Both the position numbers and the translations under genes were made by a program. This document shows positions 45,200 to 54,544 of a stretch of 64,000 nucleotides of DNA, piece by piece. Position 1 is the first letter of the stretch; each line of letters begins with the position of its first letter. The stretch comes from Kallotenue papyrolyticum (GTDB lineage: Bacteria; Chloroflexota; Chloroflexia; Chloroflexales; Kallotenuaceae): positions 1,480,001-1,544,000 of the forward strand of contig NZ_JAGA01000002.1 of the NCBI RefSeq assembly GCF_000526415.1. The letters run 5' to 3'. The notes below the pieces were generated by a model. That model saw only the letters and a program-made list of their open reading frames with translations. It did no database searches and was not told the origin of the DNA.

Positions 45200-46489
45200 A
45201 TGGAGCCCATAGTCGAAATGCAACAGGTGCAGATCTTTACGCTGGAGAGCGCGCAGTGGCATGGTGAGCCACTCTACCTGGCGCTGCTCCAGCTGCTGCG
45301 GCGGCAGGGTGCCGCCGGCGCGACGGTGGTGCGCGGGCTGGCCGGTTTCGGCGCGCATCACCATCTGCATCGCGCAACGCTAGTCGAACTGGGCGCCGAT
45401 CTGCCGCTGATCGTGATCTGGGTGGATCGCGCCGAGCGGGTGGCGCGCCTCCTGCCGCAAGTCCAGGCGATGGTCGGCGACGGGCTGATCACGGTCGCGC
45501 CCGTGACGGCCTACCAGCCCGCGCCGCCGATGCTGGCCGAGCTCCCCGCCGACCTGCGCGTGCGTGATGTGATGACGCGCGAGGTGGTCACGGCCCGGCC
45601 CGACACGCCGCTCAGCGAGCTGGCCGACCTGTTGCTACAGGGTGGTGTGCGCAGCGTGCCGATCGTTGATGACGGGCGGCGCGTCGTTGGCATCGTCACC
45701 GACGGCGACCTGCTGCGCCGCGGGCAGATGGCCTTGCCCCTGAGCATTCGCGAGGCGCTCACCGACGCCGAGGTGGCGGCGGCGGTGCCTCCCAGCGCTG
45801 GCCGCGCCGCCGAGATTATGACCCGCGAGGTGGTCTGCGCGCGCGACGATCTGCCGCTGCCGGCGCTGGTGGAGTTGCTGGCGCGGCATGGCTTCAAACG
45901 GCTGCCGGTGGTGGATCGCGATGGTCGTCTGGTGGGCATCGTCAGTCGCGCCGATGTGTTGCAGACGGTGGCGCATGTCGCGCCGGTAGTCGCGCCGCGG
46001 CTTTTCACCGGTCGGGCACAGCGCGTCGCCGAGGTGATGCAGCGCGAGGTCGCCACCGTGCGGCCCGACACGTCGCTGGTTGCTGTGGTCGAAGCGCTGG
46101 CCCAGATCGAGCAGCGGCGCGTGGTGGTCGTCGATGAACAGCGCCATGTGCTGGGGATCATCACCGATGGCGATGTGATCCGCCGCGCGACGGCCGAGGA
46201 GCGTCCCGGCATCGTGCAGCGCATGCTGGAACGCCTGCGTGGACAGGCCGGCGCCGGGCAACGGCAGTTGGTCGTCTCGGGCCGTCGCGCGGCGGATGTG
46301 ATGACGGCGCCGGTGATCACCATCCATGCCGACGCGACGCCGCACGAGGCGATCCGCCTGATGTGGCGCCATCGCGTCAAGCGCCTGCCGGTGGTCGATC
46401 AGCAGGGGCGCCTGGTGGGCCTGATCGGGCGCGCTGGCGCGCTGCGGGCGCTGGCGCAGGATCAGCCCTCGGTTGGGGCTCCAGCCTAG
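45200..46489 (+). CDS. DUF190 protein with four CBS domains
   Basis: A 429-residue protein. Residues 1-105 are DUF190 (AQWHGEPLYLALLQLLRRQGA, ATVVRGLAGFGAHHHLH). Four CBS motifs follow (DVMTREVVTARPDTPLSELA, EIMTREVVCARDDLPLPALV, EVMQREVATVRPDTSLVAVV, DVMTAPVITIHADATPHEAI), which usually bind adenine nucleotides. DUF190 proteins often lie beside crcB and probably regulate or assist fluoride export. Length and domain order are regular. The stop overlaps the convergent nuclease gene by four bases. Confidence 0.85.
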   Translation: MEPIVEMQQVQIFTLESAQWHGEPLYLALLQLLRRQGAAGATVVRGLAGFGAHHHLHRATLVELGADLPLIVIWVDRAERVARLLPQVQAMVGDGLITVAPVTAYQPAPPMLAELPADLRVRDVMTREVVTARPDTPLSELADLLLQGGVRSVPIVDDGRRVVGIVTDGDLLRRGQMALPLSIREALTDAEVAAAVPPSAGRAAEIMTREVVCARDDLPLPALVELLARHGFKRLPVVDRDGRLVGIVSRADVLQTVAHVAPVVAPRLFTGRAQRVAEVMQREVATVRPDTSLVAVVEALAQIEQRRVVVVDEQRHVLGIITDGDVIRRATAEERPGIVQRMLERLRGQAGAGQRQLVVSGRRAADVMTAPVITIHADATPHEAIRLMWRHRVKRLPVVDQQGRLVGLIGRAGALRALAQDQPSVGAPA

Positions 46490-47841
46490 CGCTCGCAGCC
46501 AACGCCATCGCGATCGCTATCCAGCCGATGCGGATCGGGCGGCAGCACGCGGAAGCGGCGGAAGGGCAGCTCGCCACAGTCCAGATCGGGCGGTGGTGGC
46601 GGAATGCACACGTCCGGGTAGCTGGGATGGCAACGGCTGCCCGACGGCGATGACGGCGGCGATGGGATTGGAATCGGCCCCGCTCCGGCCACCGGCGTCG
46701 GCACGGGCCCCGGCGCGGGACGGTCGCTATCACCGTTGCAGGTTGCCGGCGACCAGAGGCCCAGCTCGAGCCGGCGGGCGCGCGCTTCGGCGGCGCGGAA
46801 GATAGCCTGGTATTTGTAGGGCTGCGCGTACGTGTACTCGTGGGCATAGCCCTGCGCGATCAGCTCCAGATTGACCAGCCGTCCATCCGGTAGCCAGACG
46901 TAGCGCAGGATGCGTCCATAGCGATCGCGTGTCTCCTGGCTGGGATCGTCCTCCAGCAGCACGCGCTGGCCATCCAGCAGCCGGCGCGTCATGGCCGCGG
47001 CTTCCCGGCCAAAGCACTCCACCGGCCGGCGCGGATCGACCGTTTCCGGCGTATCGATACCGATCATGCGCAGGCGTTCGCGCACGGCGCCGAGTTGCAC
47101 CTCAATGGTATCGCCATCGATCACCGCGACGACGCGCGCGCTGGGGAGTCCGGCGGGCGGTTGGGGGTAGTCCGCCGCGGGCGGCACGGGCGCGGTGGCG
47201 TGTAGCTCGTTGCCCAACAGGCCCAACAGCACCTTGTAGGGCTCGGGGTTGGTGGGATGCCATTCGAAGCGCGCGCGCTCGAACCACTGCGTCAGCACCG
47301 TGTCGCCGCTGCTGTTGGTCTCCATGCGCGCCGGCGAGATCGGGTAGCCGAAGAGCGCCAGCGACTCGCGCTCGCTGATGCCGCGGTCGCCCAGCTCCAG
47401 CCCATGCGTGCGCCAGTACTGCCAAAACGGCTCGAAACTAATCGCCTGGCCCGTCTGCGGGAAGTAGTGCGGGTCGCTGGGGTTGGCCTTGGGCAGTGTC
47501 TGCCAGTCGATGCCGAGCTGCTGCAGCCGCTCGACGCCCAGACGGCCCAGCAGCACATCGTAGGGCGTGGCGTTCTCGGGGTGCAGCTCGAAGCGGTTGC
47601 GCTCCATCCACTGCGTCACGTAGGTCTGGCCGGTGTCGCGGTTGAGCGCCGGCGCCTGGGCGCTGATCGGGAAGCCGAAGACCGGCAGCCCGCCGTTCTG
47701 CTCCCAGTACTGGCGGAAGCGTCCGGCGAGGCACTGGCCGGTCTGCGCGAAGCAGACATGATCGCGCTGGCCCATGGCCTCGGGCACAAGCGCCGCGCCC
47801 AGCGCCAGCAGGGCGGCCAGCAGGGTCAGCACAGGTCGCAT
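46486..47841 (-). CDS. Secreted thermonuclease-like protein with two FGFPIS-type repeats and an excalibur domain
   Basis: A 451-residue protein with a signal peptide. Two repeats of about 80 residues follow, each with FRQYWEQNGGLPVFGFPIS or FWQYWRTHGLELG then a QWMERNRFELHPENATPYDVLLG-type end. A staphylococcal-nuclease (SNase/TNase) domain follows: VIDGDTIEVQLG, IGIDTPETVDPRRPVECFG (catalytic segment) and DRYGRILRYVWL. A proline/serine linker leads to an excalibur calcium-binding domain, LDSDRDGVGCE. It would digest nucleic acid outside the cell. The N-terminal repeats are common in Chloroflexota secreted proteins by my impression. Confidence 0.85.
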   Translation of the reverse strand: MRPVLTLLAALLALGAALVPEAMGQRDHVCFAQTGQCLAGRFRQYWEQNGGLPVFGFPISAQAPALNRDTGQTYVTQWMERNRFELHPENATPYDVLLGRLGVERLQQLGIDWQTLPKANPSDPHYFPQTGQAISFEPFWQYWRTHGLELGDRGISERESLALFGYPISPARMETNSSGDTVLTQWFERARFEWHPTNPEPYKVLLGLLGNELHATAPVPPAADYPQPPAGLPSARVVAVIDGDTIEVQLGAVRERLRMIGIDTPETVDPRRPVECFGREAAAMTRRLLDGQRVLLEDDPSQETRDRYGRILRYVWLPDGRLVNLELIAQGYAHEYTYAQPYKYQAIFRAAEARARRLELGLWSPATCNGDSDRPAPGPVPTPVAGAGPIPIPSPPSSPSGSRCHPSYPDVCIPPPPPDLDCGELPFRRFRVLPPDPHRLDSDRDGVGCER

Positions 47842-47921
47842 CTTTGCTCCTCTCTGACATGCGAACACGCAACCGGGCCCGGGGACGGACCGGACCCGGT
47901 TGGTGGCATGGGCGAAACCGA

Positions 47922-48686
47922 TTAGCGGGCCTGGCGCAACTCGCGCAGACGCTGGCCGAAGAGCGGCTCAGACCAGGCCGGCAGCAGACGCGCACCGAGC
48001 GGTGTGATGCGGCGGGCCGCGGCCAGCGGCAGCTCATCAACCAGATCGGCGGGCGGTGCGCCGATGGCGATCGGCTGGTTGAAATCGTAGAAGCGGATCA
48101 CCGTTTCGAGGGTGATATCGCCCAGTTGCGGATCGGAAGCCAGGATCGTGAGCTGCAGCTTGTGTAGGTAGCGATCGGCATTGCCAACAAAGAGATCGAG
48201 CTTGACGCCCTTGATGGTGCCTTCCACGCCTTCAGTCGGCACATCGCCGGTGTCGAACGGGATCTGATACTGGGTGGTGCTTGCACCGGCAACCTCTGCC
48301 TCGCCGACGCGGTACACCACGGGCTCGGTGGTGGGCAGCGCCGGCGTCGCTGGGCCGCTCACCGGCACCACCCCGGGATCCTCACCGGGCACGCGCACCC
48401 AGCGCGTCTGGACTCCTTCACGCACGTAAGTTTGATCGTCGATGGTCACGATCTCGACCAGGGTATTCTCGATCGCGTCAACCGACACGGCATGCACCCG
48501 GTCGCCGCTGAACTCGCCCTTGCCGTAGCCGAAGACCTGCTTGTTGATCGCCAGCGCGAACTCGAAGCGTCCCGACAGCGTTGGACGCAGCTCCGGCAGT
48601 TCGCTGACCGGCTCAACAGCCCGGGCCGGCAGCGCCACGATCAGCAGGGCCAGCGCCCAGACCAGTGGGATGATGCGTCGCAGCAT
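47922..48686 (-). CDS. Secreted protein of unknown function (LppX-like fold possible)
   Basis: A 254-residue protein with a signal peptide (LRRIIPLVWALALLIVALPARA). The mature part is a series of beta strands resembling, in pattern only, LppX/LprG-type lipid-binding clamps: GRFEFALAINKQVFGYGKGEF, VYRVGEAEVAG, VEGTIKGVKLDLFVG and TLETVIRFYDFNQPIAIGAP. There is no lipobox. I do not assign a function. AGGAGG precedes the ATG at 48686. The frame extends 56 codons upstream with no start support. Confidence 0.6.
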   Translation of the reverse strand: MLRRIIPLVWALALLIVALPARAVEPVSELPELRPTLSGRFEFALAINKQVFGYGKGEFSGDRVHAVSVDAIENTLVEIVTIDDQTYVREGVQTRWVRVPGEDPGVVPVSGPATPALPTTEPVVYRVGEAEVAGASTTQYQIPFDTGDVPTEGVEGTIKGVKLDLFVGNADRYLHKLQLTILASDPQLGDITLETVIRFYDFNQPIAIGAPPADLVDELPLAAARRITPLGARLLPAWSEPLFGQRLRELRQAR

Positions 48687-48835
48687 GGTCGTGCGTCCTC
48701 CTGAGAGCATGGCCATAGTGATCATTGGGCGGCACCGGTTGCGGCCATGCGCTCGCGCTCCTCCACGCGCCGCCTCGCCGATTATAGCTCGGCGCAGTGG
48801 CGCCTGTCTAGAGGACAACTGCCTCGCTTTGTGAA

Positions 48836-48970
48836 CTCCGCCGAGAGCTCGCAAGCGTGCTCGGCTGGTGGTGTCGTTGTCTAAAGAAGGAATTGCGTGT
48901 TTGCGTACATGTGTGTCCTGACTGCGGCCTCACGCTTGACTGTGAGCGGAACGTGGTCGGTGACGACGAG
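48836..48970 (+). pseudogene. TnpB C-terminal zinc-finger remnant
   Basis: Translated in two frames, the segment reads NSAESSQACSAGGVVV, then KKELRVCVHVCPDCGLTLDCERN. This is the end of the zinc-ribbon domain of IS200/IS605-type TnpB (pattern SQxCSxCGxxx...CPxCGxxxDRDxNAA). One of the expected cysteines has become Gly, the DRD has become DCE, and a frame change separates the halves. The rest of tnpB is gone. Confidence 0.65.
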
Positions 48971-49013
48971 CGTGCACTGGGGGGGCTCCCCGCTATAGCG
49001 GGGAGCGTCGTCA
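48961..49013. repeat. Nested palindrome just after the TnpB remnant
   Basis: TGACGACG (48961-48968) and CGTCGTCA (49006-49013) flank GCTCCCCGCTATAGCGGGGAGC (48985-49006). Subterminal hairpins mark the right end of IS200/IS605 elements, so this may be the old element end. Confidence 0.55.
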
Positions 49014-49150
49014 CGTTCCTGATCCTTTCTCGCTGCATGCTCTGGCCGGTGCACGCGCTCGCCGACGCGCCTCGGCGACCGTGCGCACCGCTTTTGCTAC
49101 TGCTGCAGGCAAGAGCCGCGCCGAGCGCGCGGCGCATGGCGTGTACGCCT

Positions 49151-50095
<945 letters not shown>

Positions 50096-50285
50096 CGGTT
50101 CCTCGCAGTGCGAACCACACGCCAACCGGTCTGGTAGGCACCACACCAGTTGCTGATGCAATCCATACCGAAAACCCGCAAGCGAACAGCTCATGCACCA
50201 TGTGCTTGGCAGCCAAGCGCATACGACCCATTATAGAAAGAGGCTGCAAGACCCTCCCAGCGCGCTGTTGGCGCCGCCAGACCGG

Positions 50286-51248
50286 TCACTCGGCACGTTC
50301 AGTGGCGCGCGCATGCGGACCAGCCGGCAGGTCGCCTGCTGCACGGCGCACCCAGGCGAGCGTCGCCAGCAGCGCGTTGCGGTGCGCTTCCAGATAGAAG
50401 GCGCGCTGCTCGTCGTCCGCCAGTTGATCCACATGCGGCGCGGCCTCGAACGGGAACGCCAGCAGCCGCTCGATGGTCTCGGGCGTTGGCTCGGCGGGCA
50501 GGGGCCCATGTGCCAAGGCCGCGCGTGCGCGTTGCTCAATGGCATCGAAGTAGGCAATGTTTTGGTGAAGCACATCCGGACGGATCGAGCCCAGCGCATG
50601 GTGGTAGAGCACCGTCTGTGGCTGGAGCGCCAGCAGACGCTCCAACGATGCGCGTAAGAGCGGCACGTCGGCAGCTTCATAGACCAGCGGCAATGGGTCT
50701 TCAGCAGCATCGACCGGGAACAGCGTCCGCAGCTCCGGGATGAAGATCGACACATGATCGGGTTTATGCCCCGGCGTGTGGATCAGCTCAAAGGTCAGAT
50801 CACCGCCATCGATCGTCAACGCACCGTCGAAGGTGATGGTTGGCGGTTCGAGCCTAACATCGCCGTAGATCGCCGGTTCGCGCGCCTGCTGTTCCCGCAG
50901 GTACTCGCGCCAGGCGCCGGCTACGATCCGCTCACGGCACAGCCGATGGGCAATAATCGGCGCGGGGTAGCGCGCGTTGGCGCCGACGAACAGCGCGTTG
51001 CCCCAGTAGTGATCCCAGTCGGCATGGGTATTGATCACCAGCAACTGGCGTCCGGCGGCCAGCGCCGCAGCCATGGTGTCGACCATGAACTGCGCTGCGG
51101 CAGGACTCACCAGCGTGTCGATCAGCACCAAGTAGCGCTCGCTTACCACGGCATAGGTGGTGACGATGCGCCGAAACTGAAAGGCGGTGATGCGCGGATC
51201 CCACCCGCGGTTGGGCAGTACGTGCAGATCAGCTGGTGCGTTGGTCAT
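50286..51248 (-). CDS. Metallo-beta-lactamase-fold hydrolase
   Basis: A 320-residue protein with the metal-binding motif THADWDHYWGN (HxDxDH variant of HxHxDH: the first position reads H-A-D-W-D-H) and the later ligands in HTPGHKPDHVSI and LFPVDAAEDPLP, and LYHHALGSIRPD. It is a broad hydrolase family and the substrate is unknown. The ATG at 51248 lies inside the end of the upstream isochorismatase gene (20-base overlap), so they are co-translated in an operon with the NCS1 permease. Confidence 0.8.
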   Translation of the reverse strand: MTNAPADLHVLPNRGWDPRITAFQFRRIVTTYAVVSERYLVLIDTLVSPAAAQFMVDTMAAALAAGRQLLVINTHADWDHYWGNALFVGANARYPAPIIAHRLCRERIVAGAWREYLREQQAREPAIYGDVRLEPPTITFDGALTIDGGDLTFELIHTPGHKPDHVSIFIPELRTLFPVDAAEDPLPLVYEAADVPLLRASLERLLALQPQTVLYHHALGSIRPDVLHQNIAYFDAIEQRARAALAHGPLPAEPTPETIERLLAFPFEAAPHVDQLADDEQRAFYLEAHRNALLATLAWVRRAAGDLPAGPHARATERAE

Positions 51249-51933
51249 AACTCCCCTCCTGTAGAGCGGCGTCACCGGCCACCCGCCCGGTGTTTGAGCG
51301 CCAGACAGGATGTGGCTCTGCCGCTGCTACCCTGGGCTGCGCGCGACGCGTTGCCAGCGCCGCCAACACCTGCCGCGCCTCGGTCAGGCTTTCGCGCTGG
51401 AGATAGTCGATGGCGCGTAGCGCGGCGTGATGGGCTTCCAGGCTCGTTCCGGCCACGGCATCGCGCACCACGCGCACGCGATAGTCGTACTGGTGCGCAT
51501 CGGCGCAGGTGTAGTGCACGCACACATCGGTCGCCACGCCGGTGACGATCAGCGTATCGCCGGGATGGATGTCCAGGCCGCTGAGGACAAAGGGGAGATC
51601 GGTGCCGAGAAAGGCGCTGTAGCGCGGCTTGCGAATCACTACATCGCCGGGCTGCGGCGCCAGCTCCGGCACGATTTCGACGCCGCGCGTGCCCAGGAGG
51701 CAGTGCGTTGTTTCGGCGCCGTCCAGCTCGCGACCGAAATCAATGCGCGTCGCACGGTGTACCTCCTGCGTATAGATCACCGGCACATCAGCCTGGCGGG
51801 CGGCCTGCACCAGCTCGCGAATGACGGGGATGATCTGGCGCGCGCCCACGCAGGGCACGGCGCCATCCTCATCCACAAAATCATGCTGCATATCGATGAC
51901 CAGGAGGGCTGCTCTGCCATGGAGAAGATCCAT
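51229..51933 (-). CDS. Isochorismatase-family cysteine hydrolase
   Basis: A 234-residue protein with the catalytic triad pattern of the family: Asp14 in LLVIDMQHDFV, Lys in VIRKPRYSAFLGT and Cys in VTGVATDVCVHYT. The family includes nicotinamidases, N-carbamoyl hydrolases and ureidoacrylate hydrolases such as RutB. Given the adjacent NCS1 permease, a pyrimidine, hydantoin or related amide substrate is likely (inference). AAGGAG precedes the ATG at 51933. Confidence 0.85.
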   Translation of the reverse strand: MDLLHGRAALLVIDMQHDFVDEDGAVPCVGARQIIPVIRELVQAARQADVPVIYTQEVHRATRIDFGRELDGAETTHCLLGTRGVEIVPELAPQPGDVVIRKPRYSAFLGTDLPFVLSGLDIHPGDTLIVTGVATDVCVHYTCADAHQYDYRVRVVRDAVAGTSLEAHHAALRAIDYLQRESLTEARQVLAALATRRAQPRVAAAEPHPVWRSNTGRVAGDAALQEGSYDQRTS

Positions 51934-51981
51934 GCTTGTGCTCCTTGTGCCATGCATTGCTGTTGCGTGCCGCGAATTGCG

Positions 51982-53442
51982 CTAGGCCGTGCCCGCCGAT
52001 TGTTCGATCGTCAAGGCCGCGTCATCACGCGCTGCACCGCGCAGACGACGCTGAACCAGGTAGTAGAGCGCACCTGTGAGCGCAAAACCGACAAACAGGC
52101 TGATATCCGCGCCGCCCAGCAGGTTAACAGCGATCGGGTTGGTCCACAGATTGGGGTTGGAAAAGGCCAGGGCCGCCAGGATGCCGAGCAGGTAAATTGC
52201 CACCGCCGGCCAGTTGACGCCAGCGCGGTACCAGTAGGGGCCACGCCCCCAGGTGTGCAAGGCGATGGGCTGATAGCGCCCACGCCGCAGCCAGAAGTCT
52301 ACCAGCAGAATGGCGACCCAGGGCGAGAGCAAGACCAGGGTCAGCAGCAGGAACTGCGCGTAGAGATCCATGAAGTTGTAGCCGAAGATGGCCACATAAG
52401 TCAGCACGCTGGCAATGGTTCCGATGATCACTACCGCCACCCAGCGCGGGGCTCGCACATGCAGGGCCAACAACCCCAGCCCGGCGGTGTACAGGTTGAG
52501 CACGTTGTTGGCCAGCGCGCCAATCAGCACTGCGCTCATAAAGGCAACGGTGTACCACACCGGCAACACCTGGGGTACGTTGGCCAGTGGATCGCTCATA
52601 TCCACCAGCGTTGCCAGCAGCGCGCCGATGAAGCAGCCCAGCACGTTGGCAACGCCCATGCCCAGGCCGCTATAGAAGGCCACGCGTCGCACATCGGTGT
52701 CGGCGGGCAGGTAGCGCGAATAATCCGAGGCATAGTTGGCCCAGGAGAGCGGCCCGGCAAACATGGTGCCCAGTGCCAGGAGCCAGGTCCCCAGTGTGGT
52801 GCTGCCGGCCAGCTCCGGCGCGGCAGGATGGGCCCAGTTGACCTGCGGCAGCACGAAGACCAGCACGCCGGTCAGCAGCGTGCCGACCACCACCGCGACG
52901 ATGCGCTCCGCGGCCATAACCATGGCATAGCCATACACCGCGATGATCATCTGCGCCAGCAACACCAGCGCGACCAGGACAGCATGCGCAGCGGTGTTCA
53001 GCGGTATGCCCACCACATTGAGCAGACCAACGATGGCGGATGCGGCAAACACCGAGTTGACAGCCACCCAGCCCGATACGGCAAAAAAGCTGATGCCGGC
53101 CGCCAGTAGGTTGCCCTTGAGGCCAAAGGCAGCTCGCGTATTGACGATGGTCGCCGTGCCGGTGCGCGGCCCATGCATTGCGCACAGACCAAAGACCAAC
53201 GCCCCCAGCAGATTGCCGATCACCACGGCCAGCAGGGCGTGCCACAGACTCAAGCCGAACAGGATCGGCAATGCGCCGGCGGCCAGTGCCACGTAGTTGT
53301 AGGCGCCGCCCAACCAGGTCCACAGCAAATTGCGCGGCTGACCGTGCCGCTCGGAGGCGGGGATCGGCTCCAATCCGTGCTGTTCGACGGTAAACACGTT
53401 TTGAGGGGTGGAGCCCGAGACGGCGGAGATGTCGTGTGCCAT
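51982..53442 (-). CDS. NCS1-family nucleobase/cofactor permease
   Basis: A 486-residue transporter with about twelve helices. Typical NCS1 segments are NLLWTWLGGAYNYVALAAGALPILFGLSLWHAL, GPRTGTATIVNTRAAFGLKGN and FAGPLSWANYASDYSRYLPADT. NCS1 carriers bring in cytosine, purines, hydantoins, allantoin or thiamine precursors with Na+ or H+. The next genes encode an amide hydrolase and a metallo-hydrolase, so uptake and breakdown of a heterocycle is a fair guess. GGGAG precedes the ATG. A -10 box lies about 150 bases upstream. Confidence 0.88.
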   Translation of the reverse strand: MAHDISAVSGSTPQNVFTVEQHGLEPIPASERHGQPRNLLWTWLGGAYNYVALAAGALPILFGLSLWHALLAVVIGNLLGALVFGLCAMHGPRTGTATIVNTRAAFGLKGNLLAAGISFFAVSGWVAVNSVFAASAIVGLLNVVGIPLNTAAHAVLVALVLLAQMIIAVYGYAMVMAAERIVAVVVGTLLTGVLVFVLPQVNWAHPAAPELAGSTTLGTWLLALGTMFAGPLSWANYASDYSRYLPADTDVRRVAFYSGLGMGVANVLGCFIGALLATLVDMSDPLANVPQVLPVWYTVAFMSAVLIGALANNVLNLYTAGLGLLALHVRAPRWVAVVIIGTIASVLTYVAIFGYNFMDLYAQFLLLTLVLLSPWVAILLVDFWLRRGRYQPIALHTWGRGPYWYRAGVNWPAVAIYLLGILAALAFSNPNLWTNPIAVNLLGGADISLFVGFALTGALYYLVQRRLRGAARDDAALTIEQSAGTA

Positions 53443-53762
53443 GAGCTGGTCTCCCTGATGCCCGATGTTCAGACCGCTGCCACAGCGCGCGCCGTGCTGC
53501 CGATCGGCAGGCGGGCAGTGCCCGCACCACGCGCGCCTGCCAGCCAACGGCCGAGGCCGGGCGCATCGGCCGCTGCCGGCTGCGACAGGGGCATTATAGG
53601 CGGACGGGCGTGCATTCGGCAGCGGCGGCCATCACTCGCCGGTCCCTGTACCAAACGCCAGAAGTACCAAACGCTGCCCGGTGCTTTAGAGATAACGCGC
53701 CGGCTGCGCATGAGCGAGCACCACGGGCACGCCAAGAGGCACCAACCGCCGGCGGGAGGGGC
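53443..53762 (-). promoter_or_regulatory. Leader of the NCS1 operon with -10 box
   Basis: On the minus strand TATAAT occupies 53598-53593, giving a leader of about 145 bases that is GC-rich and could fold. I see no TPP signature (CTGAGA/ACCTGAT) nor any other riboswitch that I recognise. The part beyond 53640 holds nothing I can name. Confidence 0.45.
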
Positions 53763-54104
53763 TCAGCAGTCGGCGAGCTGGAGCTGTGGCGGTAGGCCCT
53801 GGCCGTCGGCAGCGACCAGCGTGTCCATGGCCGCCAGTACCGCCTGGAGATCGAGATCCAGCAGCGGCGAGGGCAGCAGCGCCAGTTTGGCGCGCGCCTT
53901 GGCCCAGTTGCGGCGCAGGCCACGTAGATTGCCGCGTTGCCAGTGCACCAGCGCCGCAGCGGTCTGGATCAGACCTTGATAGAAGAGGCGCAGCTGGGGA
54001 TCATCCGTGGCGCGCCACAGCGCTTCCCACGCCTCGTGGGCATGCCAGAAGTGACCGGCATTAAAGAGCACCACGCCACGGTGGTAGTCGGCGGGAACGT
54101 CCAT
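53763..54104 (-). CDS. DUF309 protein
   Basis: A 113-residue protein with the DUF309 core FNAGHFWHAHEAWEALWRAT and LFYQGLIQTAAALVHWQRGNLRGLRRNW. It is an all-helical family of unknown function. Its ATG shares a base with the stop of the rhodanese gene (TGATG), so the two form one unit. Confidence 0.88.
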   Translation of the reverse strand: MDVPADYHRGVVLFNAGHFWHAHEAWEALWRATDDPQLRLFYQGLIQTAAALVHWQRGNLRGLRRNWAKARAKLALLPSPLLDLDLQAVLAAMDTLVAADGQGLPPQLQLADC

Positions 54105-54439
54105 CAGTAGCGCGGTAGGGACGGATCGACCTCTACGGCCCAGCGGTCGATGCCGCCCTCCAAGTTGGTGACGTTGGTGTAGCCGCGCTGCGCCAGCGCC
54201 CAGGCAACCTGCGCACTGCGCCCGCCATGGTGGCAGAACAAGACCAGTTCTCGGTCGTGCGGCAGGCGATCGATCCAGAGCGCCGCCTGGCTCAGTGGGC
54301 AGAGCTGCGCACCCGACAGCGCGACGATGCGCACTTCTTCTGGCTCGCGCACGTCGATCAGCAACAGGTCGTCGCCTGCGTCCAGACGCTGTTTGATCTC
54401 ACGCGGCGTGGCCTGCTTGAAGGGCAAGCGTTGCGTCAT
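54104..54439 (-). CDS. Rhodanese-like domain protein
   Basis: A 111-residue single-domain rhodanese. The active-site loop is CHHGGRSAQ with the catalytic Cys, and LLIDVREPEEVRIVALSGAQLCPL and VTNLEGGIDRWAVEVD complete the fold. It transfers sulfane sulfur to cyanide or protein acceptors. The ATG at 54439 is used; a GTG three codons upstream is an alternative. It lies after the A-type Fe-S carrier gene, which is suggestive for sulfur trafficking. Confidence 0.88.
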   Translation of the reverse strand: MTQRLPFKQATPREIKQRLDAGDDLLLIDVREPEEVRIVALSGAQLCPLSQAALWIDRLPHDRELVLFCHHGGRSAQVAWALAQRGYTNVTNLEGGIDRWAVEVDPSLPRY

Positions 54440-54486
54440 CCTCTCCACCGGCGTCCGGCCGGCGCAACCGCGCCAGCCTATGCAAA

Positions 54487-54518
54487 AGCGGCCACCACCG
54501 GGCGGGTGGCTGGCCGCT
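54487..54518 (-). terminator. Rho-independent terminator after the HesB-like gene
   Basis: On the minus strand AGCGGCCAGCCACCC and GGTGGTGGCCGCT-type arms pair almost completely and are followed by TTTTGC. It separates the Fe-S carrier gene from the rhodanese unit. Confidence 0.75.
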
Positions 54519-54544
54519 CAACGCGTCGCAGCATCACGGAAGGT

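Noticed and set aside
53443-53592. TPP or purine riboswitch in the NCS1 leader
   Set aside because: Neither CTGAGA/ACCTGAT nor the purine-riboswitch junction sequences occur.
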